Source: a bacterium
GTDB taxonomy: Bacteria; Krumholzibacteriota; Krumholzibacteriia; Krumholzibacteriales; Krumholzibacteriaceae
Assembly (NCBI GenBank): GCA_017885175.1
Contig: JAFNGP010000113.1
Span: 599-5,984, forward strand
Reading direction: 5' to 3'
Length of the DNA: 5,386 nucleotides
Below the pieces are notes generated by a model. It was not told the origin of the DNA. It was given only the letters and a program-made list of their open reading frames with translations, and did no database searches. Position 1 is the first letter of the stretch. Each line of letters begins with the position of its first letter. Both the position numbers and the translations under genes were made by a program. Shown here one piece after another: positions 1-5,133 of this stretch.

Positions 1-686
1 AGCCAGAGGATGAAAATCACCTGGGTTTTGTTGTCGGTGACGTCGTATCCGAAGGGAAACCCCTCCCAGAACATGCCGAAGGTCTGATAGTTGAGCAGAA
101 AGCCGAGCGGCCAACCGCCGATGAAGGTGCTCGCGAGCACCCACCGCGCCGCGCACACCGCGTTTTTCTTGTCCTCGCGGCCCCGGAGTATCTCGATCGC
201 CGCGAGAAAGCTCATGACCATGAAGAAGAACGCCCCGAACATGAACAGGATATGCGCGCCGACCACGAGGTTCGACGCTTTTCCCTTATACTTGAGCACG
301 CCGAATTTCCCGGGATCCATCGGCACTCGAACTTTCACGCCGTCGGCGTTCGACGCCGTAATCCAGTATTTCAGCTTCGTTCCCTTCTCGAACTCGGGAA
401 GGCGCGCTTCGTAGATACCGTTTCTGATTTCCCACATGCCCCGAGTCTGGATCTCGCTCGACGGAGGAGAGGTCCATCGTACGACCAGAGCGACGCGCTG
501 CACGGGTTCGATTTTCGCCTTCAAGGACGGCTGTCCGGGTCCCACCATTTCCGTGACCGTCCGGTGGTATACCCGCAAGCCCTGCTCTTCGGATACGAGA
601 TCAGCCGGCCTCCCCGTCGAGAGACGGCGCGCGGCCGCGAGAAGGAGGAGCGTCAACGCGATACTGATGATGATTCTTCTTGCCAC
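1..686 (-). CDS. Membrane protein with signal peptide and Ig-like exported domain, function unknown (C-terminus cut by window)
   Basis: I do not recognise this family. The visible 228 residues begin with an Arg-rich N-terminus and a hydrophobic stretch (about 4-19) typical of a signal peptide or anchor. Residues about 35-125 look like a beta-sandwich: the segment near 91-116 (YEARLPEFEKG, then KYWITASNADG) follows the Y-x-A-x-L/I-P...G...Y-x-I-x-A-x-x-x-G pattern of Ig/FnIII-like exported domains. A strong membrane helix follows at about 140-164, a second at about 183-200, and a third begins at about 221 where the window ends. The likely topology is an exported N-terminal domain followed by a multi-pass membrane part. 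The start is GTG because an in-frame TGA lies two codons upstream and GGGGGTGA sits just before it. The gene diverges from the hydrolase gene. Membrane sensing, transport or envelope assembly are all possible, and the sequence does not decide between them. The reading frame is solid; the function is open. Confidence 0.8.
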   Translation of the reverse strand, partial: MARRIIISIALTLLLLAAARRLSTGRPADLVSEEQGLRVYHRTVTEMVGPGQPSLKAKIEPVQRVALVVRWTSPPSSEIQTRGMWEIRNGIYEARLPEFEKGTKLKYWITASNADGVKVRVPMDPGKFGVLKYKGKASNLVVGAHILFMFGAFFFMVMSFLAAIEILRGREDKKNAVCAARWVLASTFIGGWPLGFLLNYQTFGMFWEGFPFGYDVTDNKTQVIFILW

Positions 687-710
687 GGTTCACCCCCGCT
701 TTTATACAAT
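680..710 (+). promoter_or_regulatory. Candidate sigma-70-type promoter for the hydrolase gene
   Basis: TTGCCA (680-685, 5 of 6 to the -35 consensus) is followed after 17 bases by TATACA (703-708, 4 of 6). TACAAT (705-710, 5 of 6) at 19-base spacing is the alternative -10. Either would start RNA at about 715-717, only a few bases before the ATG at 719. The AT-rich stretch 701-710 is the only one in the divergent gap and reads TATAAA on the minus strand, so it may also serve the left gene. This is a pattern match only. Confidence 0.35.
690..697 (-). promoter_or_regulatory. Ribosome binding site of the left membrane-protein gene
   Basis: On the minus strand this reads GGGGGTGA. It matches the extended Shine-Dalgarno GGAGGTGA with one A-to-G change that can still wobble-pair with the 16S tail, and it lies 3 bases before the GTG at 686. 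It supports GTG as the real start. Its TGA is also the in-frame stop that rules out any longer protein. Confidence 0.6.
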
Positions 711-718
711 GCTATGAC

Positions 719-1627
719 ATGATACTCGACGAGAACCCGCATTGCAAGGACGGCCTGCGCAGGGAAACGGCCGTCCGGGAAATCGAGATTCGCGCGCCGG
801 GACGCTCCCCCGTGCGCGCCGACCTGCGGAGAGGTTCGCCGGGCGGCGCGCGGGCGATTATTATCGCGTGTCACGGTTTCCTCGGCTACAAGCGATGGGG
901 TTTCTTCCCGTATCTTTCCGGCCGTCTCGCCGCGGCGGGATTCGACGTGCTCACCATGAGCTTTTCGCTGAACGGCGTCGACGAGACGACGGGGATGTTC
1001 GACAGGCCCGAAGAGTTCGCGCGAAACACCGTCTCCGCCGAGATCGCCGACCTCCGCAGCGTGCTCGCGTTCGTCCGAAGCGGCGCGCTGGATCGCGACG
1101 GGGTCCGCCGGGAAGCGCTCGGGCTCTTCGGACACAGCCGCGGGGGCGCCGTCGCGCTTCTCGCCGCCGGCGAGTTCCCGGAGGCTAGCTCGATCGTGAC
1201 GTGGTCGACGCTCGCGAGATTCGATCGCTACACGGAGCGCCGGAAGGCGGCGTGGAAAAAGGAAGGAGCGCTCGTCTTCGACGACCCCCGCGCCCGCGGG
1301 CCGCTCAGGCTCGACTACTCGTACTACGAGGATATCGACGCTCGCCGGGAGTCGTTCGATATTCCGCGCGCGGCCGCGGCGCTTTCCATCCCGCACCTCA
1401 TGATCCACGGCGAGCGGGACGCCGCGGTGACGCTGCGGGAGACCCGCACGCTGCTGGCGGAACCGAGGAAAGGCGAGGCGCGCCTCGAAATCGTTCGCGG
1501 CGCGGGACACGCCTTCAACGTTACACACCCCATGCGGCGGCCGACCGGCGCCCTCGAGCGCGCGGCCGGACTCTCCGCGGAATGGTTCGTTCGAACGCTC
1601 GTGACGGAAAGGAAGAAACGACAATGA
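719..1627 (+). CDS. Alpha/beta-hydrolase (S33/dienelactone-hydrolase-like fold), substrate unknown
   Basis: This 302-residue protein has the serine-hydrolase layout in order: a strand and oxyanion-loop motif ACHGF (50-54), the nucleophile elbow GHSRGG (138-143, Ser140), the acid in HGERD (230-234, Asp234) and the base in GAGHAF (261-266, His264). No signal peptide is visible, so it is probably cytoplasmic. The blocks GYKRWGFFPYL (57-66), an EFARNT segment (99-104) and TWSTLARFDRY (161-171) match, from memory, a bacterial group annotated only as alpha/beta-hydrolase or acyl-peptidase-like, so esterase, lipase or peptidase activity cannot be separated. ATG 719 is the only sensible start: the sole longer option is a TTG at 680 inside the divergent gene, without a Shine-Dalgarno. 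The chosen ATG also lacks a ribosome binding site, and the promoter lies unusually close. The stop overlaps the next gene's start (ATGA), so the two are probably cotranslated. The fold is certain; the substrate is not. Confidence 0.9.
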   Translation: MILDENPHCKDGLRRETAVREIEIRAPGRSPVRADLRRGSPGGARAIIIACHGFLGYKRWGFFPYLSGRLAAAGFDVLTMSFSLNGVDETTGMFDRPEEFARNTVSAEIADLRSVLAFVRSGALDRDGVRREALGLFGHSRGGAVALLAAGEFPEASSIVTWSTLARFDRYTERRKAAWKKEGALVFDDPRARGPLRLDYSYYEDIDARRESFDIPRAAAALSIPHLMIHGERDAAVTLRETRTLLAEPRKGEARLEIVRGAGHAFNVTHPMRRPTGALERAAGLSAEWFVRTLVTERKKRQ

Positions 1628-2001
1628 ACCGGAAAAGAATCCTGATCGCGATCGCGGCGGTGGTCGTCGTGGCCGCGCTCGTCATGTCGCTCGTTTCCTC
1701 GCGGCAATGGATCGCCCACCGGTCGTACCTGCGGGCCGGCTCGGGTCTCGCCGCGCGGTTCAACCCCACCCAGGCGACGAAATACGGAAACGATCTGCGC
1801 TACACGCTCGACAAGTTCTGGGAATTCTACGAGAAGGGTCTCGTCTCGCGGAACGATCTCAACGACGTCGTGGAGAAGACGAAATCGCTCCGCGCGAAGA
1901 AGGACCTCACCGATATGGATATTTTCGATTATATCGGGTACGTGAGCGGACTCTACACGGAAGCGATGCGGAGACGTCAGAGCGAAAATTTCCCCGAATG
2001 A
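1624..2001 (+). CDS. Small single-pass membrane-anchored protein, unknown function
   Basis: I do not recognise this 125-residue protein. It starts MNRKR, with positive charges before a hydrophobic helix at about 5-26, then SSRQW. This looks like an uncleaved N-terminal anchor, with the rest outside the cytoplasm by the positive-inside rule. The remaining 100 residues are charged and mostly helical in character (segments about 55-72, 76-92 and 97-120) and contain no Cys. There is no catalytic motif, and it may be a scaffold or accessory subunit. The ATG overlaps the hydrolase stop by four bases and is preceded by AAGGAAG (1609-1615) eight bases upstream, so the start is well supported and the gene is likely translationally coupled to the hydrolase. 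Its last eight codons and stop overlap the oppositely transcribed phosphatase gene. Confidence 0.8.
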   Translation: MNRKRILIAIAAVVVVAALVMSLVSSRQWIAHRSYLRAGSGLAARFNPTQATKYGNDLRYTLDKFWEFYEKGLVSRNDLNDVVEKTKSLRAKKDLTDMDIFDYIGYVSGLYTEAMRRRQSENFPE

Positions 2002-2657
2002 AGGATAAACCGGTCGGTGAGCTCGCGCTCGACGTCGCGGAAATTTTCGAACGGGATGTGGGCGATCCCCTGCGCCCGGCAGTGATCGAGCAGCTCCCCC
2101 TTCGCGAGAACGACGTCGGCGTGCTCGGCGGGACAGCGATCGCTGTATCCGTTTCCGATGTATACCGTCGTGAATCCTTCGCGTTTCAGCTTCTCGAGGT
2201 GGAACCGCTTGCAGTTCCCGCAGCGCGTGCACTCCATCAGATTGTAGTAGGGAAACTCGATGGCGCCGAGAGCCCCGTCCGCCACGACGAGACGGTTCGC
2301 CTTGAACTCGAGGTATCCGAGGCCGAATCGCATGAGGAGCCGATCGACGTAGTAATCGAGGCCGTCGCTCGTGATGAGGATGCCGCTCGAACGCCGCTCG
2401 CAGAAATCGACGAAATCCTTGAAATAGGGATCGAGCACTTCGTTGCCGATAAAGGTATCGAGATCCTCCTGATCGGCGCGCACGAGGGCGAACTCGCCCT
2501 CGAGACATTCGCGCGAGCTGATGAGGCCGAGCCGCCACTGCTGGAGGATCTCGAGCCAGCGCGCGCGGTCGGGGATGAACGTGCCGAAGAAGTGGTGGCC
2601 CACGTCCCGCCGCGAGATCGTGCCGTCGAAGTCGCTTATGAGGGCGACCCTTTTCAC
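1977..2657 (-). CDS. HAD superfamily subfamily IB phosphatase, MtnX-like
   Basis: This 226-residue protein carries the HAD motifs: motif I DFDGT (9-13; Asp9 nucleophile, Asp11 general acid/base), motif II ITSDG (95-99, Ser97), the motif III lysine probably Lys150 in CGNCK, and motif IV at 168-173, GNGYSD. The helical cap after motif I and the SDRC...AD..LAK block (172-186) resemble MtnX-like and phosphoserine-phosphatase-like HAD-IB enzymes, which hydrolyse small phosphomonoesters in the cytoplasm. Cys143, Cys146 and Cys149 form a C-x2-C-x2-C cluster that could bind a metal. The usual first Asp of motif IV is Asn169 here, while Asp173 is kept. The start is GTG, overlapping the protease stop as GTGA, with GGAGG ten bases upstream, so it is translationally coupled to the protease. 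No other methionine-salvage gene is nearby, so the substrate should be left open. The fold is confident. Confidence 0.9.
   Translation of the reverse strand: MKRVALISDFDGTISRRDVGHHFFGTFIPDRARWLEILQQWRLGLISSRECLEGEFALVRADQEDLDTFIGNEVLDPYFKDFVDFCERRSSGILITSDGLDYYVDRLLMRFGLGYLEFKANRLVVADGALGAIEFPYYNLMECTRCGNCKRFHLEKLKREGFTTVYIGNGYSDRCPAEHADVVLAKGELLDHCRAQGIAHIPFENFRDVERELTDRFILHSGKFSL
1983..2049. repeat. 11-bp perfect inverted repeat across the convergent gene junction
   Basis: The word CGAAAATTTCC (1983-1993) is repeated in exact inverted form as GGAAATTTTCG (2039-2049), 45 bases apart. The loop region holds two small potential hairpins, ACCG-GT-CGGT (2009-2018) and GAGC-TCGC-GCTC (2019-2030). 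The left arm lies in the coding overlap and the right arm inside the phosphatase gene. There is no following T-run on either strand, so it is not a standard intrinsic terminator. It could be a 3' RNA structure or chance. Confidence 0.55.
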
Positions 2658-4276
2658 TTCTTCGGAGCCTCCGTCGTCTTCTTCGAGGCCTCCGCCGACT
2701 TCGCCTGCTCGTTCACGTACTCGAACATCTGCTTGAGCGTCGGCGCGGCGCGGAACATCGCCAGCACCTTATTCACCTCTTCGTCCTTCCCGAGGGTCGC
2801 GAGGTACGCGCCTTTCGTACCCATCAGCCTGCGGAACACCTCGCGCTTGATCGCGAGCTTCATGTAATCGACGTTTTCCGGCGCCGTCCAGGCCGAATCC
2901 GCGGCCGCGAACTTGCTCTCGGCGCAGTATGCGCGGAAATCGGCGATCACGGGGTCGCCGACCTCGAACTTCTCGGTGGCCTTATGCTGCACCGCGTAAT
3001 GCACGGCGAAGTTGAAGAAAAGGTTGCGCCGTTCGAGATCGATCTCGAAATCGTTAAGATTGGGGAGCGTGATCGTCCAGTCGGGGGTGATCCCTCCGCC
3101 CCCGTACACGACCCGGCCGCCCGACGTATGAAATTCCTGGCGAGGCGCCTCGACCTTTTTTTCCTCGACGGGCGGCGGCGCTTCCTCGAGCGCGGGGTCG
3201 ACCTCGTTCCGCGGACGATCCTTGTGGATGCAGCGGCCGCTCGGGGTGAAGTACTTCGCCGTCGTGAGCTTCAGGGCGTCCTTGCCGATCATGAACACGG
3301 TCTGGACGGAGCCCTTGCCGAACGACGTCTGGCCGGCGACGACCCCCCGGTCCCAGTCCTGGAGCGCGCCGGCGACGATCTCGGCCGCGGAGGCGCTATA
3401 TTCGTTGACGAGAACGACGACGGGGACCTGGTCGTGCACCTTCGTCGAACGCGAAAGGTATTTCACGTTGTGGCTCGGAATGCGGCTCTCGGTGTAGACG
3501 AGCAGCTTGTCCTTCTCGAGGAAGAGCTCGCAAACCTCCCGCGCCGATTCGAGGAGACCGCCGGGGTTGCTCCTGAGATCGATGATGAGTCCCTTGACCT
3601 TCTTGCTTTCGAGATCCCGGATGATCGCGTCGAGCTCGCTCGCCGTTCTCTCGGCGAATCTCGAGAGGCGGATGTACCCGATCCCGTCGAGGTCGGTCGA
3701 ATACGTGATGCTCGGCACGCGGATGATCTCGCGCGTGATCGTGTAATGAAGCGAATCGGAGAGTCCTTCCCGCGTAATGGTGAGGACGACCTGCGTCCCT
3801 TCGCGTCCGCGGAGCTTCGTGACCGCCTGCTCCGTCTTCCAGTCCTTCGTCGAAACGCCTTCGATCTCGACGATCTTGTCTCCCCCCTGGATCCCGAGAC
3901 GGTACGCGGGGGTATCGTCGAGCGTCGAGACGACCGTGGGATATCCGGCGATCTGCCCGAGAGTGATCCCGAGCCCGCCGAACTCCCCCTTCGTTTCGAT
4001 CATCAGGTTCTCGTACTCATAGCTGTCCATGTAGACCGAATGCTCGTCGAGCTGGTTCATCATGCCGTCGATCGCGGCCCTGATCAGCTTTTCCGCGTCG
4101 ATCTCCTCAACGTAGTAATTGAGGATCCTGTCGAGCACCGCGCCGAACTGCTCGAGATTCTGGTAAACGGTCTCCCGCTGTTTCTCCTCGCGATCTCCCG
4201 CCATGACGAAGATCGCCACGGCGGTGATGATGCAGAGAAGCAGAAGACCGATGATCGCTTTTTTATTCAATTTCAA
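2654..4276 (-). CDS. S41A C-terminal processing peptidase (CtpA/Prc family), membrane-anchored with PDZ domain
   Basis: This 540-residue serine protease of the CtpA/Prc type cuts proteins near their C-termini in the envelope. A hydrophobic helix at about 7-25 is a signal anchor. A helical region (35-95), a PDZ domain (about 96-172, with GLGI at 101-104 and GDKIVEIEG) and the S41 core (about 180-400) follow. The catalytic pair is Ser296 in SASAAE and Lys321 in FGKGS, 25 residues apart as in the family, with Gln325 four residues on as in CtpB. DLRSNPGG (233-240) and GGGITPD (393-399) are further family blocks. A Pro/Glu/Lys-rich linker (about 352-385) and a 140-residue C-terminal extension (about 400-540, ending in a Lys/Ala-rich tail) make it longer than minimal CtpA. 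The start is TTG, chosen because GGAGG lies seven bases upstream and the signal anchor follows directly. It is the first gene after the 160-base gap and is coupled to the phosphatase. Confidence 0.95.
   Translation of the reverse strand: MKLNKKAIIGLLLLCIITAVAIFVMAGDREEKQRETVYQNLEQFGAVLDRILNYYVEEIDAEKLIRAAIDGMMNQLDEHSVYMDSYEYENLMIETKGEFGGLGITLGQIAGYPTVVSTLDDTPAYRLGIQGGDKIVEIEGVSTKDWKTEQAVTKLRGREGTQVVLTITREGLSDSLHYTITREIIRVPSITYSTDLDGIGYIRLSRFAERTASELDAIIRDLESKKVKGLIIDLRSNPGGLLESAREVCELFLEKDKLLVYTESRIPSHNVKYLSRSTKVHDQVPVVVLVNEYSASAAEIVAGALQDWDRGVVAGQTSFGKGSVQTVFMIGKDALKLTTAKYFTPSGRCIHKDRPRNEVDPALEEAPPPVEEKKVEAPRQEFHTSGGRVVYGGGGITPDWTITLPNLNDFEIDLERRNLFFNFAVHYAVQHKATEKFEVGDPVIADFRAYCAESKFAAADSAWTAPENVDYMKLAIKREVFRRLMGTKGAYLATLGKDEEVNKVLAMFRAAPTLKQMFEYVNEQAKSAEASKKTTEAPKK
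2668..2672 (-). promoter_or_regulatory. Ribosome binding site of the HAD phosphatase, inside the protease gene
   Basis: GGAGG on the minus strand lies ten bases before the GTG start and within the last codons of the protease gene. The spacing is a little long, which fits a start helped by ribosomes terminating at the overlapping TGA. Confidence 0.6.
3141..3161 (-). other. Possible -1 frameshift signal: A-AAA-AAG heptamer plus adjacent palindrome
   Basis: On the minus strand the protease codons GAA AAA AAG (residues 372-374) place the heptamer A-AAA-AAG (3161-3155) in the same phase as the dnaX slippery site. Two bases later comes the 12-base palindrome CGAGGCGCCTCG (3152-3141), which can form a short hairpin. 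A slip to -1 would add 33 codons and stop at TAA (3056-3054), giving a protein of about 407 residues without GGGITPD or the C-terminal extension. The spacer is shorter than usual, so chance is the simplest reading. Confidence 0.2.
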
Positions 4277-4283
4277 GATCGAA

Positions 4284-4288
4284 CCTCC
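4284..4288 (-). promoter_or_regulatory. Ribosome binding site that fixes the TTG start of the S41 protease
   Basis: GGAGG on the minus strand lies seven bases before TTG 4276-4274, an ideal spacing. The next in-frame TTG (4270) would be 13 bases away, so the first TTG is preferred. Confidence 0.75.
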
Positions 4289-4382
4289 GCGGTCGGTACA
4301 TCCGATAGAAACGAGAGAAACGCCGAATCCGCCCCTTGCCGCCGGAACATCAAGAACGATGCCACGACGGGAGCGCGTGAAA

Positions 4383-4394
4383 TCCGTTTCCGGA
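4383..4394 (-). promoter_or_regulatory. Small GNRA-tetraloop hairpin at the predicted 5' end of the protease mRNA
   Basis: On the minus strand TCCG-GAAA-CGGA forms a 4-bp stem with a GAAA tetraloop, extendable by G-U pairs. It lies just after the predicted RNA start (about 4397). It could protect the 5' end, or be chance. Confidence 0.3.
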
Positions 4395-4403
4395 CCCGGC
4401 CAT

Positions 4404-4431
4404 AATATAACAGACCGGTTTACGGAATCAA
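4404..4431 (-). promoter_or_regulatory. Likely sigma-70-type promoter for the protease-phosphatase unit
   Basis: On the minus strand TTGATT (4431-4426, 4 of 6 to the -35 consensus) and TATATT (4409-4404, 5 of 6 to the -10 consensus) are 16 bases apart. They sit right after the tmk stop in the most AT-rich part of the 160-base gap. RNA would start at about 4397 and carry a leader of about 120 bases before the TTG start. I see no intrinsic terminator for tmk, so read-through from upstream is also likely. Confidence 0.5.
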
Positions 4432-4436
4432 AAGCA

Positions 4437-5096
4437 TTATGGCCTGCTGGTTAGTCTTACGTCGAAGAGCCCCTCGAGGTTCCCGAGAATCGTCCGGATG
4501 ACCTCCTCGAGCGGAAGTGAGGCGTCGATCACGACTATTCGCTTCTTTTCGCGTTTCGCGAGCCGCAAGTACCCCTCGCGGACCCTTTCGTGGAAATCCG
4601 CGTTCTCGCGTTCGAGGCGGTCCTTCACCGCCGTGCCTTCGGCCTCGCGGCGCGCCGGGCCCCGCCCGAGCCCGTCCGCCACGGCGAGGTCGAGGAGAAA
4701 AGTCCTGTCGGGAACGACGTTTCCGACCGCCGCGGCGTTCAGCTCGCGGACGAACTCCTCGCCGAGTCCGCGCGCCCATCCCTGGTATGCGATCGATGCG
4801 TCGAAATAGCGGTCGCAGACGACGGATCTCCCCGCGGCGAGGGCCGGCCGTATCACCTCGGCGACAAGCTGCGCCCGGCTCGCGAGATAGAGGAACAGCT
4901 CCGCCCTCGGATCCATCTCCGTGCGCTCGGGATCGAGCAGCAGGCCGCGAATCGCCTCGGAGACCGCCGTTCCTCCCGGCTCCCGCGCATGCGTCACGCG
5001 CACTCCGGCGCTCTCGAGCGAACGACGGACCTCCTTCGATACGACCGTTTTTCCCGATCCCTCGATCCCTTCGAACGTGATGAAGCGCGACTTCAA
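4437..5096 (-). CDS. tmk: Thymidylate kinase (dTMP kinase)
   Basis: This cytoplasmic enzyme phosphorylates dTMP to dTDP with ATP, an essential step of dTTP synthesis. The 219 residues match the family's usual length. In order they show the P-loop GIEGSGKT (10-17), the dTMP-site motif REPGG (38-42), CDRYFDASIAYQG (94-106) with the Asp95-Arg96-Tyr97 signature, and an Arg-containing LID (about 144-165: GRGPARR, then DRLE) followed by F168 and the VREGYL helix. Basic LID residues suggest the bacterial type II arrangement, as in E. coli. The start is TTG, with GGAGG five bases upstream; the P-loop would lie at the normal distance from it. The gene follows the phosphatidyltransferase gene by 37 bases and is probably cotranscribed with it. 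The common partner holB (DNA polymerase III delta prime) is not next to it here. Confidence 0.97.
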   Translation of the reverse strand: MKSRFITFEGIEGSGKTVVSKEVRRSLESAGVRVTHAREPGGTAVSEAIRGLLLDPERTEMDPRAELFLYLASRAQLVAEVIRPALAAGRSVVCDRYFDASIAYQGWARGLGEEFVRELNAAAVGNVVPDRTFLLDLAVADGLGRGPARREAEGTAVKDRLERENADFHERVREGYLRLAKREKKRIVVIDASLPLEEVIRTILGNLEGLFDVRLTSRP

Positions 5097-5101
5097 ACGT
5101 C

Positions 5102-5106
5102 CCTCC
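5102..5106 (-). promoter_or_regulatory. Ribosome binding site that fixes the TTG start of tmk
   Basis: GGAGG on the minus strand lies five bases before TTG 5096-5094. No ATG or GTG near the P-loop competes with it, so the TTG start is well supported. Confidence 0.7.
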
Positions 5107-5133
5107 GCGCGCGGGGCGAGAACCCCGGCGAGC

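Noticed and set aside
653..1624. Long minus-strand open frame opposite the hydrolase
   Set aside because: The plus-strand frame has a complete catalytic triad. The minus product is Arg-rich and featureless.
1324..2538. Minus-strand frame of 404 codons across the hydrolase, small membrane protein and phosphatase
   Set aside because: It crosses three supported genes and its product is Arg-rich without motifs.
1707..2867. Plus-strand frame of 386 codons opposite the phosphatase and protease end
   Set aside because: It overlaps two genes with clear motifs, and its own product shows no domain.
3155..3162. T7 run on the plus strand as a terminator tail
   Set aside because: It lies inside the protease gene as Glu-Lys-Lys codons, and no plus-strand gene ends nearby.
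2984..4405. Long plus-strand open frame (473 codons) antisense to the protease
   Set aside because: It mirrors the S41 gene, whose motifs, ribosome binding site and catalytic residues are all clear. The antisense product is low-complexity, rich in Arg, Asp, Glu and Val, and has no recognisable domain. Such shadows are common in GC-rich DNA.
4277..4436. Intrinsic terminator for tmk in the gap
   Set aside because: No GC-rich stem followed by a T-run is present on the minus strand; the only hairpin is short and is not followed by a run of T.
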